Assembly: GCA_963777665.1 (NCBI GenBank)
Contig: CAVZRJ010000006.1
Coordinates: 248,001 to 312,000, forward strand
Source: Bog-756 sp963777665
GTDB lineage: Bacteria > Actinomycetota > Acidimicrobiia > Acidimicrobiales > RAAP-2
Reading direction: 5' to 3'
DNA length: 64,000 nucleotides
In this document: piece after piece, positions 8,563-17,727 of the stretch
How positions within the stretch are numbered: the first letter of the stretch is position 1
Layout: each line of letters begins with the position of its first letter
Made by a program: the position numbers and the translations under genes
The notes under the pieces: model-generated
The model's input: the letters and a program-made list of their open reading frames with translations, nothing else
Database searches by the model: none
What the model was told of the DNA's origin: nothing

Positions 8563-9744
8563 ATGACTCTCACCTCGGCAATGCCGGAGCAACTCGCCGT
8601 TGTCGACGCTGACTCCCATCTCACCGATGTCGACGATCTGTGGACGAAGAGGGCTCCCGCTGCCTACAAGAGTGAGATTCTTCACGTTGAAGAGGTCGAG
8701 GGAGAGCGCACGTGGGTCATTGACGGAACGCCTCTTGGAAAGGCTGGCGGTGGCAGCACCATTGACAGGGAAGGCGTGAAGCATCCGTTCCAGGAATCGA
8801 TGCTCGAATGGGATTTCGAACGGTCCCATGTGGCTGCGTGGGACATAGACGCCCGTCTCGAGGTTCTCGATGACATGGGAATCGAGCACCAGGTCACGTA
8901 CCCCAACGCTCTGGGGTTGGGGGGTCATGCACTGGCCGATGTGAAGGACCCCGTGCTGCGCCGCCTGTGCGTTGAGATCTTCAACGACTCCCGGGCTGAG
9001 ATACAGAACCGCACGAACAACCGGCTCTTGCCCATGCCGATACTGCCCGCCTGGGATATCGAGGGATGCGTGCGCGAAGCGCAGCGGATCGCCGAACTGG
9101 GTCTCCGGGGAATCAATATGACTTCAGATCCCCAGGACCTCGGCTCCCCGGACCTGGCCAACCGGGCCTGGGACCCTCTGTGGGAGGTCTGCGCCGACCT
9201 CGAGCTCCCGATCCACTTCCACATCGGAGCGAGCCTCACGGCAATGAACTTCTTTGGCCAGTATTTCTGGGAGTCCCAGGACGAGTTCGTCAAGCCCGCC
9301 ATCGGTGGATCGATGCTCTTCATCGGCAACGCCCGAGTGGTCATCAACACCATCTTTGCGGGAATCTTCGACCGCTTTCCGAATCTCAAGATGGTTTCCG
9401 TGGAGAGCGGGATCGGTTGGGTGCCCTTCATCCTCGAGACAATGGACTGGGAGCTCCCCGAGAACGCTCCCGCGCAGGCGGCCGAGCTCGGCAAGGCACC
9501 TTCGGAGTACTTCAAGTCGAACTGGTACGCCACCATGTGGTTCGAGACTGGTCGCGGGCATCTTCAAGAACTGGTCGACAAGGTCGGCGAGGACAATGTC
9601 ATGTTCGAAACCGACTTTCCCCACCCGACGGCTCTCTGGCCCAAGCCACTCGAGCACGTGCACGAGGCCATGGCAACGCTTCGGCCCGAGACGCGCCGCA
9701 AGATCCTCTCCGAGACGGGGAAGAAGCTCTACCGCCTGGGTTGA
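8563..9744 (+). CDS. Amidohydrolase family 2 (ACMSD-like metal-dependent hydrolase/decarboxylase)
   Basis: About 393 residues in a TIM-barrel amidohydrolase fold. The N-terminal metal motif is the D-x-H variant (VVDADSHLTD). There is a WDIDARLEVLDDMGIEHQVTYP segment, a barrel histidine in LPIHFHIGAS, and a late catalytic aspartate in MFETDFPHPT. The family includes ACMSD-type decarboxylases and hydrolases of aromatic ring-cleavage products; the substrate is unknown. GGAGG at 8549-8553 sits 9 bases before ATG 8563, so this start is preferred over the ATG at 8554, which would abut the GGAGG. Two more distant relatives occur at 33.6 and 38.9 kb. Confidence 0.8.
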   Translation: MTLTSAMPEQLAVVDADSHLTDVDDLWTKRAPAAYKSEILHVEEVEGERTWVIDGTPLGKAGGGSTIDREGVKHPFQESMLEWDFERSHVAAWDIDARLEVLDDMGIEHQVTYPNALGLGGHALADVKDPVLRRLCVEIFNDSRAEIQNRTNNRLLPMPILPAWDIEGCVREAQRIAELGLRGINMTSDPQDLGSPDLANRAWDPLWEVCADLELPIHFHIGASLTAMNFFGQYFWESQDEFVKPAIGGSMLFIGNARVVINTIFAGIFDRFPNLKMVSVESGIGWVPFILETMDWELPENAPAQAAELGKAPSEYFKSNWYATMWFETGRGHLQELVDKVGEDNVMFETDFPHPTALWPKPLEHVHEAMATLRPETRRKILSETGKKLYRLG

Positions 9745-9898
9745 AGCGAGTGCCGCGACGTTCGAAATTCCCCACTGGCGATCTCTCTGGCATCCACACG
9801 GCGTCAGGGCCACTGTCCGCGAGTTTCTTCGAGCCCCCGCTTGATCAGACCCGCTATGCGTGCCTGGTCCCCGACCACGCGGACCCTCATGGACTCGG

Positions 9899-10567
9899 CT
9901 ATCGGTCGAGCGTCAGCTCGTCGAGCGGTGGCTCCGCTACCGCCGCAGCATCCGCCGGTTGGCTCCGGGCGGATCCCGAGCGATACCGATGGAAGAGGAA
10001 ACCGATGGCTACGAGCACGACGCCTCCGGCGATCACATAGCCCACGACGCCGAATGCAGCCGCCATCTTGTTCCAACTGTTGCCAAGGGCGTAACCGATG
10101 CTCGAAAGGAGGGCGACCCAGATCGAAACCCCGATCGCCGTAAACGCGGTGAACTTCGCGACGTTCATCTCGACCATGCCGGCTGGAAGCGAGACGAAGG
10201 TGCGGATGAACGGGATGACACGTCCGTAGAGCACCATCCACTCACCTCGTCGGGAGAACCACAGCTCGGCCTTGTCGAGGTCGGCGTGGGAGAGCAGGAC
10301 GTACTTCCCGTAGCGATCTACCAGCGCCCGCCCGCCGGTGCGGCCGACCACGTACGCCAGCAATGAGCCCACAACCGAGCCAACGATTCCTGCGAGTATG
10401 ACCAACCCGAGGGTGAGGCTGCCGTGGGAACCCGCGATCACGGCACCGCTCGCCAACGCGCCGCTCAACCCGAGCGTCACCTCGGAGGGAACGGGCACGC
10501 ACGCCGACTCCAGCACGGTGAGAAGGAAGACTGCGAGGTAGCCCCACGTTTCCAAGAAGTGCTGCAT
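9899..10567 (-). CDS. DedA family membrane protein
   Basis: A 222-residue polytopic protein starting at MQHFLETWGYLAVFLLTVLES; the longer frame upstream is non-coding-like. DedA/SNARE-associated features are an acidic residue in the first hydrophobic stretch (E-S-A-C-V-P-V-P-S-E), a GSVVGSLLAYVVGRTGG segment, and the family arginine-rich motif FSRRGEWMVLYGRVIPFIRTFVSLPAG. Some DedA proteins (UptA, PopT) translocate undecaprenyl phosphate or other phospholipids across the membrane. The neighbouring gene on the same strand is UppP, which makes undecaprenyl phosphate, so a role in lipid-carrier recycling is a reasonable inference. Confidence 0.85.
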   Translation of the reverse strand: MQHFLETWGYLAVFLLTVLESACVPVPSEVTLGLSGALASGAVIAGSHGSLTLGLVILAGIVGSVVGSLLAYVVGRTGGRALVDRYGKYVLLSHADLDKAELWFSRRGEWMVLYGRVIPFIRTFVSLPAGMVEMNVAKFTAFTAIGVSIWVALLSSIGYALGNSWNKMAAAFGVVGYVIAGGVVLVAIGFLFHRYRSGSARSQPADAAAVAEPPLDELTLDR

Positions 10568-10728
10568 AGCCGAGAAGTATGGCGGCCACTCCTGACATTT
10601 CCATGACGGGTCAGGTACTCCGCAACGAGGGTGAACTGCCGGAGGCCGGGCCCCCTGCCCACGACAAGCGCATCGCGGTTTCGGGTGTCGTGTGCAGGTC
10701 CGATCGTGGACGACGCGCTCCCTGTCAT

Positions 10729-11631
10729 TCAGGCGAAGTAGATCGCGCAGGAGGTGCCCATGACAAGGCAGTAGATCGAGAAGGGCCACAGGGTCCGGGT
10801 CTCGAACCATCGAAGCAAGAACCGCACCGAGAGGTAGGCGGCGATCGCTGCGACGATGCTGCCCACAACGATCTGGCCGCGCACACCATTCCCCAGCGGC
10901 CCGAGGAGGTCAGGGATCTTGAGGACCCCTGCGGCCAGAATGACCGGGGTGGCGAGGAGGAACGAGAACCGGGCTGCCTCTTCATGGCTCAACCCTCGAA
11001 CCAACCCGGCTGCCATCGTGACCCCCGATCGACTGATCCCAGCGAGGAGCGCGAAGATCTCGGCGATTCCGATCGTGAAGCCATCGCGCAACTTCAACGT
11101 TGCCAGCTGACGAGTGACCCCGCCATGCGGGTCGGCCACGTCCGAAGACCGGGCATCAGCGGGGGCGAGCTCGGGCTCTGCGGTCCGGCGACGGCGGAGC
11201 AGTTCGGCGCCGGCCAGGGTGAACCCGTTGATCATGAGGAAGATCGCAGCCGCCTCGGGCTTCGCGAAGAGGGTACGGAACGTGTGTTCAAAGAGCAGTC
11301 CGGTGATGCCCACCGGGATCGTCGAAACGATCAACAGCCACGCCATGCGCTCATCCGCCGTCGTGATCTGCCGGGTGCGCAGCGTGATGAAGAACCCGCG
11401 AATGATCCGGATCCAGTCGTTCCAGAAGTACGCCACAAGGGCGAGCGCGGTAGCGACGTGGAGCCCGACGACGAACGCAAGATAGAGCGACTCACCGGCT
11501 GACTGGTCGGTTACCAAGTTGTGCCAGCCGAACAATGCAGGGATGAGCACGCTGTGTCCCAGGCTCGATACCGGAAACATCTCGGCGACTCCCTGGAGGA
11601 GACCGATCACGATTGCTTGGACGTAGGACAC
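10729..11631 (-). CDS. uppP: Undecaprenyl-diphosphatase UppP (BacA family)
   Basis: Dephosphorylates undecaprenyl pyrophosphate to regenerate the lipid carrier for peptidoglycan and other envelope glycans. Family signatures are present: QGVAEMFPVSSLGHSVLIP near the N-terminus and the second motif AGISRSGVTMAAGL, both forming the membrane active site. Multiple hydrophobic helices are seen. I prefer GTG 11631 (VSYVQAIVIGLLQG), which has AGGAGGG upstream at ~9 bases, over the GTG at 11673, which has only a weak site. The protein carries a hydrophilic insertion (RRRRTAEPELAPADARSS) in a loop. It lies ~160 bases upstream of DedA on the same strand. Confidence 0.9.
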   Translation of the reverse strand: MSYVQAIVIGLLQGVAEMFPVSSLGHSVLIPALFGWHNLVTDQSAGESLYLAFVVGLHVATALALVAYFWNDWIRIIRGFFITLRTRQITTADERMAWLLIVSTIPVGITGLLFEHTFRTLFAKPEAAAIFLMINGFTLAGAELLRRRRTAEPELAPADARSSDVADPHGGVTRQLATLKLRDGFTIGIAEIFALLAGISRSGVTMAAGLVRGLSHEEAARFSFLLATPVILAAGVLKIPDLLGPLGNGVRGQIVVGSIVAAIAAYLSVRFLLRWFETRTLWPFSIYCLVMGTSCAIYFA

Positions 11632-11990
11632 CGGCAGCCACCCTCCTGTCACGCGAGAGGGTGAGTCTGCCACCTCGCTGGCCGACGCGTTGCTCGGCGG
11701 GGACAGTCAACGAATCAGCCAGACCGGGCTGTCACCCGAGAGTTCGGGCAGCCACGGAACCCGGGGGGCCAGGACGAACACCCTCCCGTTCCGTTGCCGG
11801 GAGCAACCCCGGCCGCCTGACCGGATTCCCGACTCCGGGTGCGCACCGAACGCCGGACGCACCCGTCGGGCCGAGTGCCGGAGCAACGAGGACCTCGGCC
11901 GACGCTGACGAAGCAACAGCCGGCTGTCCGCCTCTCAGGGAATCGCGGCAGCATGGGGCACCGACCAGCGCGGTCTACCATCGGACCTTG
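11632..11990. other. Intergenic region between divergent uppP and GT87 gene
   Basis: About 360 bases separate the two divergent genes. Open frames here have arginine- and proline-rich, shadow-like translations and no ribosome binding site. I see no RNA gene, riboswitch or clear terminator. The region must hold two divergent promoters, but none can be named with confidence. Confidence 0.4.
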
Positions 11991-13286
11991 ATGGCCTCGG
12001 CGCTCGTACCCCAGGTACCCTCACCGCAGACTCGCGAAGTTCCGGCCTGGTGGAACCCGGCTCTGTGGACGGTCGGTGCGGTGTCGGCGGCTCTCGCCTC
12101 GGCCGGTGCCATCGGATTGGCGGCGAACCGACTCCAGCTGGACATGGCCGTTTATCTGATGGGCGGGCGAAACCTCGTCAACGGTCAGCTGTACCTGGTT
12201 GGGCTCCCGAACCCGCCACATCTGCCCTTCACCTATCCACCGTTCGCCGCCCTCGTGTTTGCCCCACTGTCGGCCCTCCCGGAGAGCTGGGCCCAGCTCA
12301 TCTGGGCCGTGACCAACCTGGTTGCCCTGTTCGCGCTTGTCGTACTCTCCCTCCGGGCGGCCCTTCCCGCACTCGGACGCCGCCGACTGATGCAGTGGTC
12401 TCTGGTCCTGATGGGCCCGGCGTACGTCATGGAGCCGGTCCGGCTGACCTTGAGCTTCGGCCAGGTCAACATCGTGTTGGCAGCAATGGTGTTGGGCGAC
12501 CTCACGGCGCGCTGGAGAATCGGCGATCGGACGCTGCCCCGGGGCGTGCTGGTCGGCATCGCGGCATCCATCAAGCTGGTGCCGTTGGTCTTCGTGCCCT
12601 TCCTCTTCGCCACCCGCCAGACGCGTGCTGCCTGGGTGGCGCTCGGCACCTTCGTGGCGTGCTCGTTGCTGACCGCAGCCACCGACCCGGCGGCTTCATG
12701 GTCCTACTTCACGAAGTACGCCACGGACGCCAAGCGGGTGGGTGGCGTCTTCTACATCAGCAACCAGAGCCTGAGGGCCGTTGCCGATCGACTCGACCAC
12801 CGGGTGGTATCGACCGGTCTGATCACCGTGGCAAGCGTGGTGGTGCTCATCGTCGGCGTCGCCCTGGCAGCTTGGGCCTTCCGGTCGTCCTCACCATTCC
12901 TCGGGGTGCTCGTCTGCGCCACCACCGGACTGCTGGCCTCCCCGATCACCTGGGCACACCACCTGGTCTGGGTGGTGCCGATCTTGATCTGGTTGGTCTG
13001 TGCGCCCGACAGGCCCCGCGGCGGTCGCGTCTGGGCAGTCGCCGGGGCCGCACTCTTCTTGTGGGCTCCGATCTGGAAGGTACCCAACGGCAGCAACCAG
13101 GAGCTGAAGGAGCACGGGTGGCAGCTGCTGGAGGGGAACGCATTCTTCGTTGCCACCGTGGTGTTCATGGTGGGCGTGGCCGTGATGCTGTGGATGCGGC
13201 GCGCAGCGGCTCTCTCTGCAGCTACGCCGGGTTCCGAGCCGACCGTCGCCGACGTACCACTGACGGCCAGGGCGGTAGAGGACTGA
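11991..13286 (+). CDS. GT87-family polyprenol-phosphate mannosyltransferase (membrane)
   Basis: About 431 residues from ATG 11991; the upstream in-frame extension is shadow-like. A GT-C-fold integral membrane glycosyltransferase of the DUF2029/GT87 family. After the first helix comes the luminal acidic motif in QLDMAVYLMGGRNLVNGQLY, then FTYPPFAAL, SFGQVNIVLAAMVLGDL and GIAASIKLVPLVF, all typical of alpha-1,2-mannosyltransferases that use polyprenyl-phosphate-mannose outside the membrane. In mycobacteria such enzymes elongate phosphatidylinositol mannosides and lipomannan. It belongs to a four-transferase block (11.99-17.37 kb). Confidence 0.85.
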   Translation: MASALVPQVPSPQTREVPAWWNPALWTVGAVSAALASAGAIGLAANRLQLDMAVYLMGGRNLVNGQLYLVGLPNPPHLPFTYPPFAALVFAPLSALPESWAQLIWAVTNLVALFALVVLSLRAALPALGRRRLMQWSLVLMGPAYVMEPVRLTLSFGQVNIVLAAMVLGDLTARWRIGDRTLPRGVLVGIAASIKLVPLVFVPFLFATRQTRAAWVALGTFVACSLLTAATDPAASWSYFTKYATDAKRVGGVFYISNQSLRAVADRLDHRVVSTGLITVASVVVLIVGVALAAWAFRSSSPFLGVLVCATTGLLASPITWAHHLVWVVPILIWLVCAPDRPRGGRVWAVAGAALFLWAPIWKVPNGSNQELKEHGWQLLEGNAFFVATVVFMVGVAVMLWMRRAAALSAATPGSEPTVADVPLTARAVED

Positions 13287-13289
13287 CGA

Positions 13290-14612
13290 CTAGCCGCGAT
13301 CTGGGCAGACCGATACACCCGGTCGCCCGCCGGCAAGCATCATGGGAAGACAGCGGTCGAGCCCAGTTCGAGGATGGTCACGGCGGTGAGCAGCAGCGCG
13401 CTCGAGGATCACCACTCCGACGTAGAGCCGACCCCGAAGCCGGGTGCCGTAGGCCAGAACCAGAGGAAATGCCAACATGACAAAGCGCGGTCGCAACCCG
13501 ACCGGCGAGGCCACTGCCGCCATGAGGGCGGCAGCCAGTCCGTAGATGAGGACGGGTGCCGGCTGGGGCTCTCGAATGGCCAGGACCGCACCGACCACCG
13601 CCACCACGGTGCCGGCGATGAGGATCTGTCCCGTCTCGGTGGGTGCCAACGGATTGAAGACGAAGGTGATGATGACATGGATCGGATAGAGGAGCGACGG
13701 TACGCTCTTCCATCCTCCCTGTTCGGTGAGTCGCCACGCCGAGAAGACCCCGGTGTTCACCGACAGCCAGGCCATGTACGCAATGAAACCCAGCGGAGCC
13801 AATGCCGGGGCGATCAGGGCCCGCCAGATTCGGTGACGGAGGACTTCACGCCCCGCACACCATGCGCAGCTCAATACGAAGGCCATGGCAATGGGCGACG
13901 CCGCCGTGGCCACCAAACCCAGCAGGCCGGCCAACAACCACTGCCGGCGGAGCAGCGCCAGGAGTCCGAAGGCCAGACAGGTGATCACGATGCCCTCGGC
14001 ATAGACCAGACTGAAGACGAAGGTGCCAGGGAACACTGCGAACAACAAGGTGGCCCGAGTGGCGTGCCGGCTGTCGTAGTAGTGACGGACGAGCATGCCA
14101 ACGGCCACCACCGCGCTCAGTCCCGTCACCCCACTGATCACGAGGCCCACCACCAGAGGAGAGACCGTGGTGACGTCGGTGATCCAGCGGATGGCGAGGG
14201 GTAGCGCAGGGAAGAAGGCAATGGTGTTCCTGGCCACGTGGCCGTGCACCATGGGCAGGTGGCTCGGCCATCCGTGCACGGCTGCACGGATGAACCACTG
14301 ACCGTCCCAGATATTGAGGTCGGCACTCAACGACTTGTGGGTGAAGCCGTCGACGGCGGCCGCACCGGCAACCGTCGCGCCCCGGGCCACCAGGTAGGCG
14401 AGCACGGGCCAGAACAGGAACCAGTTGCGGATCCCCGGTTCGGCGGTCTCGTCGGCAGCCGGCCCCGGCGTTGCCGGACCAGCCTCGAACATCGGGGCAG
14501 ACACCGACGCGGCCGGCCCGTTGCGCCCGTGGGTTACGGAGACCGCGACAGCGGCGGTCCCGGTGTTCGCAGGTGACTCCGCATCCGTATCCAACGTCGA
14601 CTCAGGCTGCAT
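13290..14612 (-). CDS. PIG-V-like membrane mannosyltransferase (C-terminal frameshift)
   Basis: A GT-C membrane protein beginning MQPESTLDTDAE at ATG 14612, overlapping the stop of mptB by 11 bases, so the two are cotranscribed and probably coupled. It has the acidic loop NIWDGQWFIRAAVHGWPSHL, the N-x-I-A-F-F-P-A-L-P-L motif of PIG-V/GPI mannosyltransferase II relatives, and about ten hydrophobic segments. The last ~35 residues as sequenced are arginine-rich and non-coding-like. Shifting frame near 13400 gives ALLLTAVTILELGSTAVFP and a stop at 13340, the hydrophobic end expected of the family. A single-base error is likely. Confidence 0.75.
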   Translation of the reverse strand: MQPESTLDTDAESPANTGTAAVAVSVTHGRNGPAASVSAPMFEAGPATPGPAADETAEPGIRNWFLFWPVLAYLVARGATVAGAAAVDGFTHKSLSADLNIWDGQWFIRAAVHGWPSHLPMVHGHVARNTIAFFPALPLAIRWITDVTTVSPLVVGLVISGVTGLSAVVAVGMLVRHYYDSRHATRATLLFAVFPGTFVFSLVYAEGIVITCLAFGLLALLRRQWLLAGLLGLVATAASPIAMAFVLSCAWCAGREVLRHRIWRALIAPALAPLGFIAYMAWLSVNTGVFSAWRLTEQGGWKSVPSLLYPIHVIITFVFNPLAPTETGQILIAGTVVAVVGAVLAIREPQPAPVLIYGLAAALMAAVASPVGLRPRFVMLAFPLVLAYGTRLRGRLYVGVVILERAAAHRRDHPRTGLDRCLPMMLAGGRPGVSVCPDRG

Positions 14613-16059
14613 TGCCACTGACCACCAGTTGCCAATGTCGATCCCACACCAGCCAGCCGCACACCCCAAGCAGCAAGGGGGCGATCACGAAGTACGCCTT
14701 GCCGTTGAGCATGGGTGCACCCCCCGGGCCTACCACCAGCATGGACAAACCGGCCACCGCGGCCAGTACCTTCGACCGCTGGGCGGACGTAGCGGCCAGG
14801 ATGGCGAGTCCCCACATCAGGTACCAGGGCCACAACGTCGGACTGCCCACCACGATGAGCATCAAGGTCAGCCCGAGCACCCGGACCATGTCGAGCCGGT
14901 GGGCGTTGAACACCAGCCAGACGGCCCCTGCCACGGCGGCGAACTCGCACACCAACTGGGTGGCCGTCACCGTGGGGCTCAAGGCCACCGGCACCCCGAC
15001 CGAATGGAGCGCCGCATGGAAGAAGGCCCCGAGGGCCACCGCCGGTGTCGAGAGCACCCGCAACTCGGTCGGGACATGGAGCGCGGAGGGTCCGAGCCAG
15101 GTCCACCCGAACCCGGAGGCCGTCGTGATGGCGACCACCACGACGACCGGGACCACGATGGCCTCGATGACGACTCGCCATCGCCGATCACCGGTGGTCG
15201 ACCGGAACTGATCCACGGCAATGAACACGATGGCAGCCGCAGCAGGGATCTTGATGGTTGCGGCAAGGGCGATGAGGGCCACCCCGACGGCCAAGCGCCC
15301 ATCCAGGGCGAGCGTCAGGCCGGCGAGCAGGAGACCTACCATCAATGCATCGTTGTGCCCGGAGGCGATGAAGCTCAGCAGGGCCAGCGGGCTGAGTGCA
15401 CCGAGCCACAGGGCCAGCCCCGGGTCGTTGCCGAGTCGGCGCGACAGACGCGGCAGTGACACCATGATCATGGCAACCCCGAACAATTCCACCACCCGGA
15501 ACACCAACACCTGGGCGATCAGGGACGCTCCGGTGACACTGGCCGCCACCCGGCTCACACTCACGAACAGCGGACCGTACGGTGAAGCGGTATTCCGCCA
15601 CACCTGGGCGATCGACGCAAGAAGGGGGGCGTTGCTCAGCCTGGAGGGTGGAACCGAGTATGGGTTGAGGCCGTGGTGGGCGAGGAGCCCCTGCCCGATG
15701 TAGCTATAGATGTCGCGACTGAAGACCGGAGGACCGGCGAGCAACGGCAGGCCCCACAGTGCGAGGATCACCCAGGACCGGTGGACCGTGAGCCTGCCCA
15801 TGCGAGCGTGAAAGCCGACGCCGATCCACCCGCTGATGAGCAGGATCACGGACGCGTAGTACCCGAGTTGGGCTGGAGTGGACACTCCTCCGGGCACGTG
15901 AAACCACCATCGGTCGTCGCCCGGGCGCGGGATGGCTCCAATCCGGGTGCCGAGTACGGCCACGCCGATCGAACCGACCACGCCGACGCCGATCCACAGG
16001 TTGATCGACTGATCCACCCGGTTCAGTCGAGTTCCTTGCACCGTGGCGGGCGCTCCCAC
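14602..16059 (-). CDS. mptB: Alpha-1,6-mannosyltransferase MptB-like (polyprenol-phosphomannose dependent)
   Basis: Integral membrane GT-C enzyme that in corynebacteria and mycobacteria builds the alpha-1,6-mannan backbone of lipomannan. The diagnostic motif FSRDIYSYIGQGLLAHHGLNPY and the following SPYGPLFVSVSR are present, as are SGHNDALMVGLLLAGL, AATIKIPAAAAI and a late PWYLMWGLA. I chose GTG 16059 because AAGGAG lies just upstream. An ATG at 16125 is also in frame but lacks a ribosome binding site and adds 22 hydrophilic residues. The stop overlaps the downstream PIG-V-like gene. Confidence 0.82.
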   Translation of the reverse strand: MGAPATVQGTRLNRVDQSINLWIGVGVVGSIGVAVLGTRIGAIPRPGDDRWWFHVPGGVSTPAQLGYYASVILLISGWIGVGFHARMGRLTVHRSWVILALWGLPLLAGPPVFSRDIYSYIGQGLLAHHGLNPYSVPPSRLSNAPLLASIAQVWRNTASPYGPLFVSVSRVAASVTGASLIAQVLVFRVVELFGVAMIMVSLPRLSRRLGNDPGLALWLGALSPLALLSFIASGHNDALMVGLLLAGLTLALDGRLAVGVALIALAATIKIPAAAAIVFIAVDQFRSTTGDRRWRVVIEAIVVPVVVVVAITTASGFGWTWLGPSALHVPTELRVLSTPAVALGAFFHAALHSVGVPVALSPTVTATQLVCEFAAVAGAVWLVFNAHRLDMVRVLGLTLMLIVVGSPTLWPWYLMWGLAILAATSAQRSKVLAAVAGLSMLVVGPGGAPMLNGKAYFVIAPLLLGVCGWLVWDRHWQLVVSGNAA

Positions 16060-16161
16060 ATGGCTCCTTGTTGTCGTCCCACCCCATGGAACTGTTCCGC
16101 CGAACGATACCGCCCGAACGGTCATCTCGTGGAGTCGGCTCTTGGTGTCACCGGAACCGGA

Positions 16162-17367
16162 TCAGGGCTGGGGGACCGGTGCCGGGCTCGATCGACGGTG
16201 ATCGTTCCGACCCAGAGGACCGACACGGAGTACCCCCTCGGCGACCGCCCACATCACGAGGACGACGGCACCGCCCAGCACCAAGGCGTTGCTCCCCAGG
16301 TAGGAGAGCGGGACATCCCGGATCCACAGATACGGTGCCGCCACCGCCAGCCCGACCAGGACGAGCAGTGCCGTGGCCACGGCCTTCCGAACCGCCCACA
16401 GGTCCACGATCACAATTGGAGCGAGCACCAACCACGACCAGTGGTGGGACCACGAGACGGGGCTGACGAGAAGCTCGGAGAGAGCGAGGACCATGACCGC
16501 GTCAGCGGTCCGGGACTGCTCCACAAGGCGCCGGGTGAGCAGCACGCCCAGGATCAGGGTGGACAGTGACAACGCCGCCCACACCGCCGTACCCGTGTGG
16601 CCTCCGTTGAAGGGCGCTCGGTGCACCATGCCGTTCCACGACTGATTGCTCACGACCCCGAGCACCCCGGTCCGCGTCGCGTCGGTGACCTGGTGGAACC
16701 AGAAGCGGGTCGAGTCCGTGGGCAGGACGGCCCAACTCACCCCGGTGACGACGATGAAGGCCCCGATGCCACGCAGTAACGAGCGCCGGTCCCGGTCCAC
16801 CACGAAGTAGAACAGGAAAATGAGGGGAGTGAGTTTGATGGCGGCGGCGACACCGACCAGGACACCCCTCCAGGGCGGTCGCACCCACGCGAGATCGGCC
16901 ACGATCATGAGCATCAGGATCAGATTGATCTGCGCATAGTCGAAATTGCTTCGTACCGGCTCGAGGGCAAGCGAACCGACGCCGCCAAGAAGCCCGGCGA
17001 TCGCCCAGGCGCGACCTGTCGACACGCTGAACGTGGTCCGGAGCAGAAGGAACGCCGCTGTGACCATCGACGCCGCACTGAGCAGCCACCACCCGGTCTC
17101 CACCAGACCGAGCGCGCCGAAGGTCAGAGGACTGAGTACCAGCAGTCCAAACGGAGTGTACGTGAAGAGTAGGTGATTGGCAGTGAACGACGTCGTGAAC
17201 GGAGACCCACCGTGGTAGAGAGCATGACCGGCGGCCCGGTAGACCCGAAGGTCGAGGTGCCATGACGCACCGAAATGGAGCATGTACGCACCCGAAAGCA
17301 GCCAGATGCAGATGGCGCCGATGGCGATCCACCAGGTCGGTACGCGGAGGACGGATCCGGACCGCAT
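16162..17367 (-). CDS. GT87-family mannosyltransferase (membrane)
   Basis: A 401-residue polytopic GT-C protein. The luminal aspartate motif is HLDLRVYRAAGHALYHGGSP, followed by FTYTPFGLLVLSPL, FDYAQINLILMLMIVADL and GVAAAIKLTPLIFLFYFVV, then the family SPVSWSHHWSWLV block late in the protein. Predicted to add alpha-1,2-mannose from polyprenyl-phosphate-mannose during lipoglycan or PIM synthesis. It is a paralogue of the gene at 11.99 kb and lies directly upstream of mptB on the same strand, so the three minus-strand transferases probably form one operon. Confidence 0.85.
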   Translation of the reverse strand: MRSGSVLRVPTWWIAIGAICIWLLSGAYMLHFGASWHLDLRVYRAAGHALYHGGSPFTTSFTANHLLFTYTPFGLLVLSPLTFGALGLVETGWWLLSAASMVTAAFLLLRTTFSVSTGRAWAIAGLLGGVGSLALEPVRSNFDYAQINLILMLMIVADLAWVRPPWRGVLVGVAAAIKLTPLIFLFYFVVDRDRRSLLRGIGAFIVVTGVSWAVLPTDSTRFWFHQVTDATRTGVLGVVSNQSWNGMVHRAPFNGGHTGTAVWAALSLSTLILGVLLTRRLVEQSRTADAVMVLALSELLVSPVSWSHHWSWLVLAPIVIVDLWAVRKAVATALLVLVGLAVAAPYLWIRDVPLSYLGSNALVLGGAVVLVMWAVAEGVLRVGPLGRNDHRRSSPAPVPQP

Positions 17368-17555
17368 CAGTCGGAGGCTACCGTTCCCGATGCGCGGATG
17401 CGCGTTCCGGTCAAGGTCATCGCCGCGCCGGGGATCAGCCGTAGGCCCAGGGTGGATCGGTCACTTCGGGCACCATGCCGCAGAATCAATGGGGCCGCGA
17501 GGTCCTCTGGAGTACCCCAAGAGGACTTGATGAGTTCGGCATCGGACTTCGTCAT
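17367..17555 (-). CDS. Possible small ORF coupled to the GT87 gene
   Basis: A 62-codon frame (MTKSDAELIKSSWGTPEDL...) ends in a TGATG overlap with the start codon of the GT87 mannosyltransferase, the arrangement seen in translationally coupled pairs. It has no recognised family and only a poor ribosome binding site, so it could equally be a chance frame or a decayed gene fragment. Confidence 0.25.
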   Translation of the reverse strand: MTKSDAELIKSSWGTPEDLAAPLILRHGARSDRSTLGLRLIPGAAMTLTGTRIRASGTVASD

Positions 17556-17727
17556 CACCTCATTACTTGATCTGAGTGGTTCATGATCCTCGCTTCAGGA
17601 TCGGTCCATTGGCGGCATCCGGACGCGCTCGACGTGAACGCGACAATCGCCCAGTTTGGGCAGTGCGGTGATGAGTGCCTGGGTGCGAGCGAGAAACCCG
17701 AGTAGCCATCATCTATGGTTGCTCCCC
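17556..17727. other. Intergenic remainder upstream of the Gfo/Idh/MocA gene
   Basis: With the doubtful ORF at 17367-17555 this forms a gap of about 360 bases between divergent genes. An imperfect dyad ATGATCCTCGC/TTCAGGATCGG-like stretch is visible near 17583-17605. No RNA gene, known regulatory motif or convincing promoter is seen. Confidence 0.3.
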
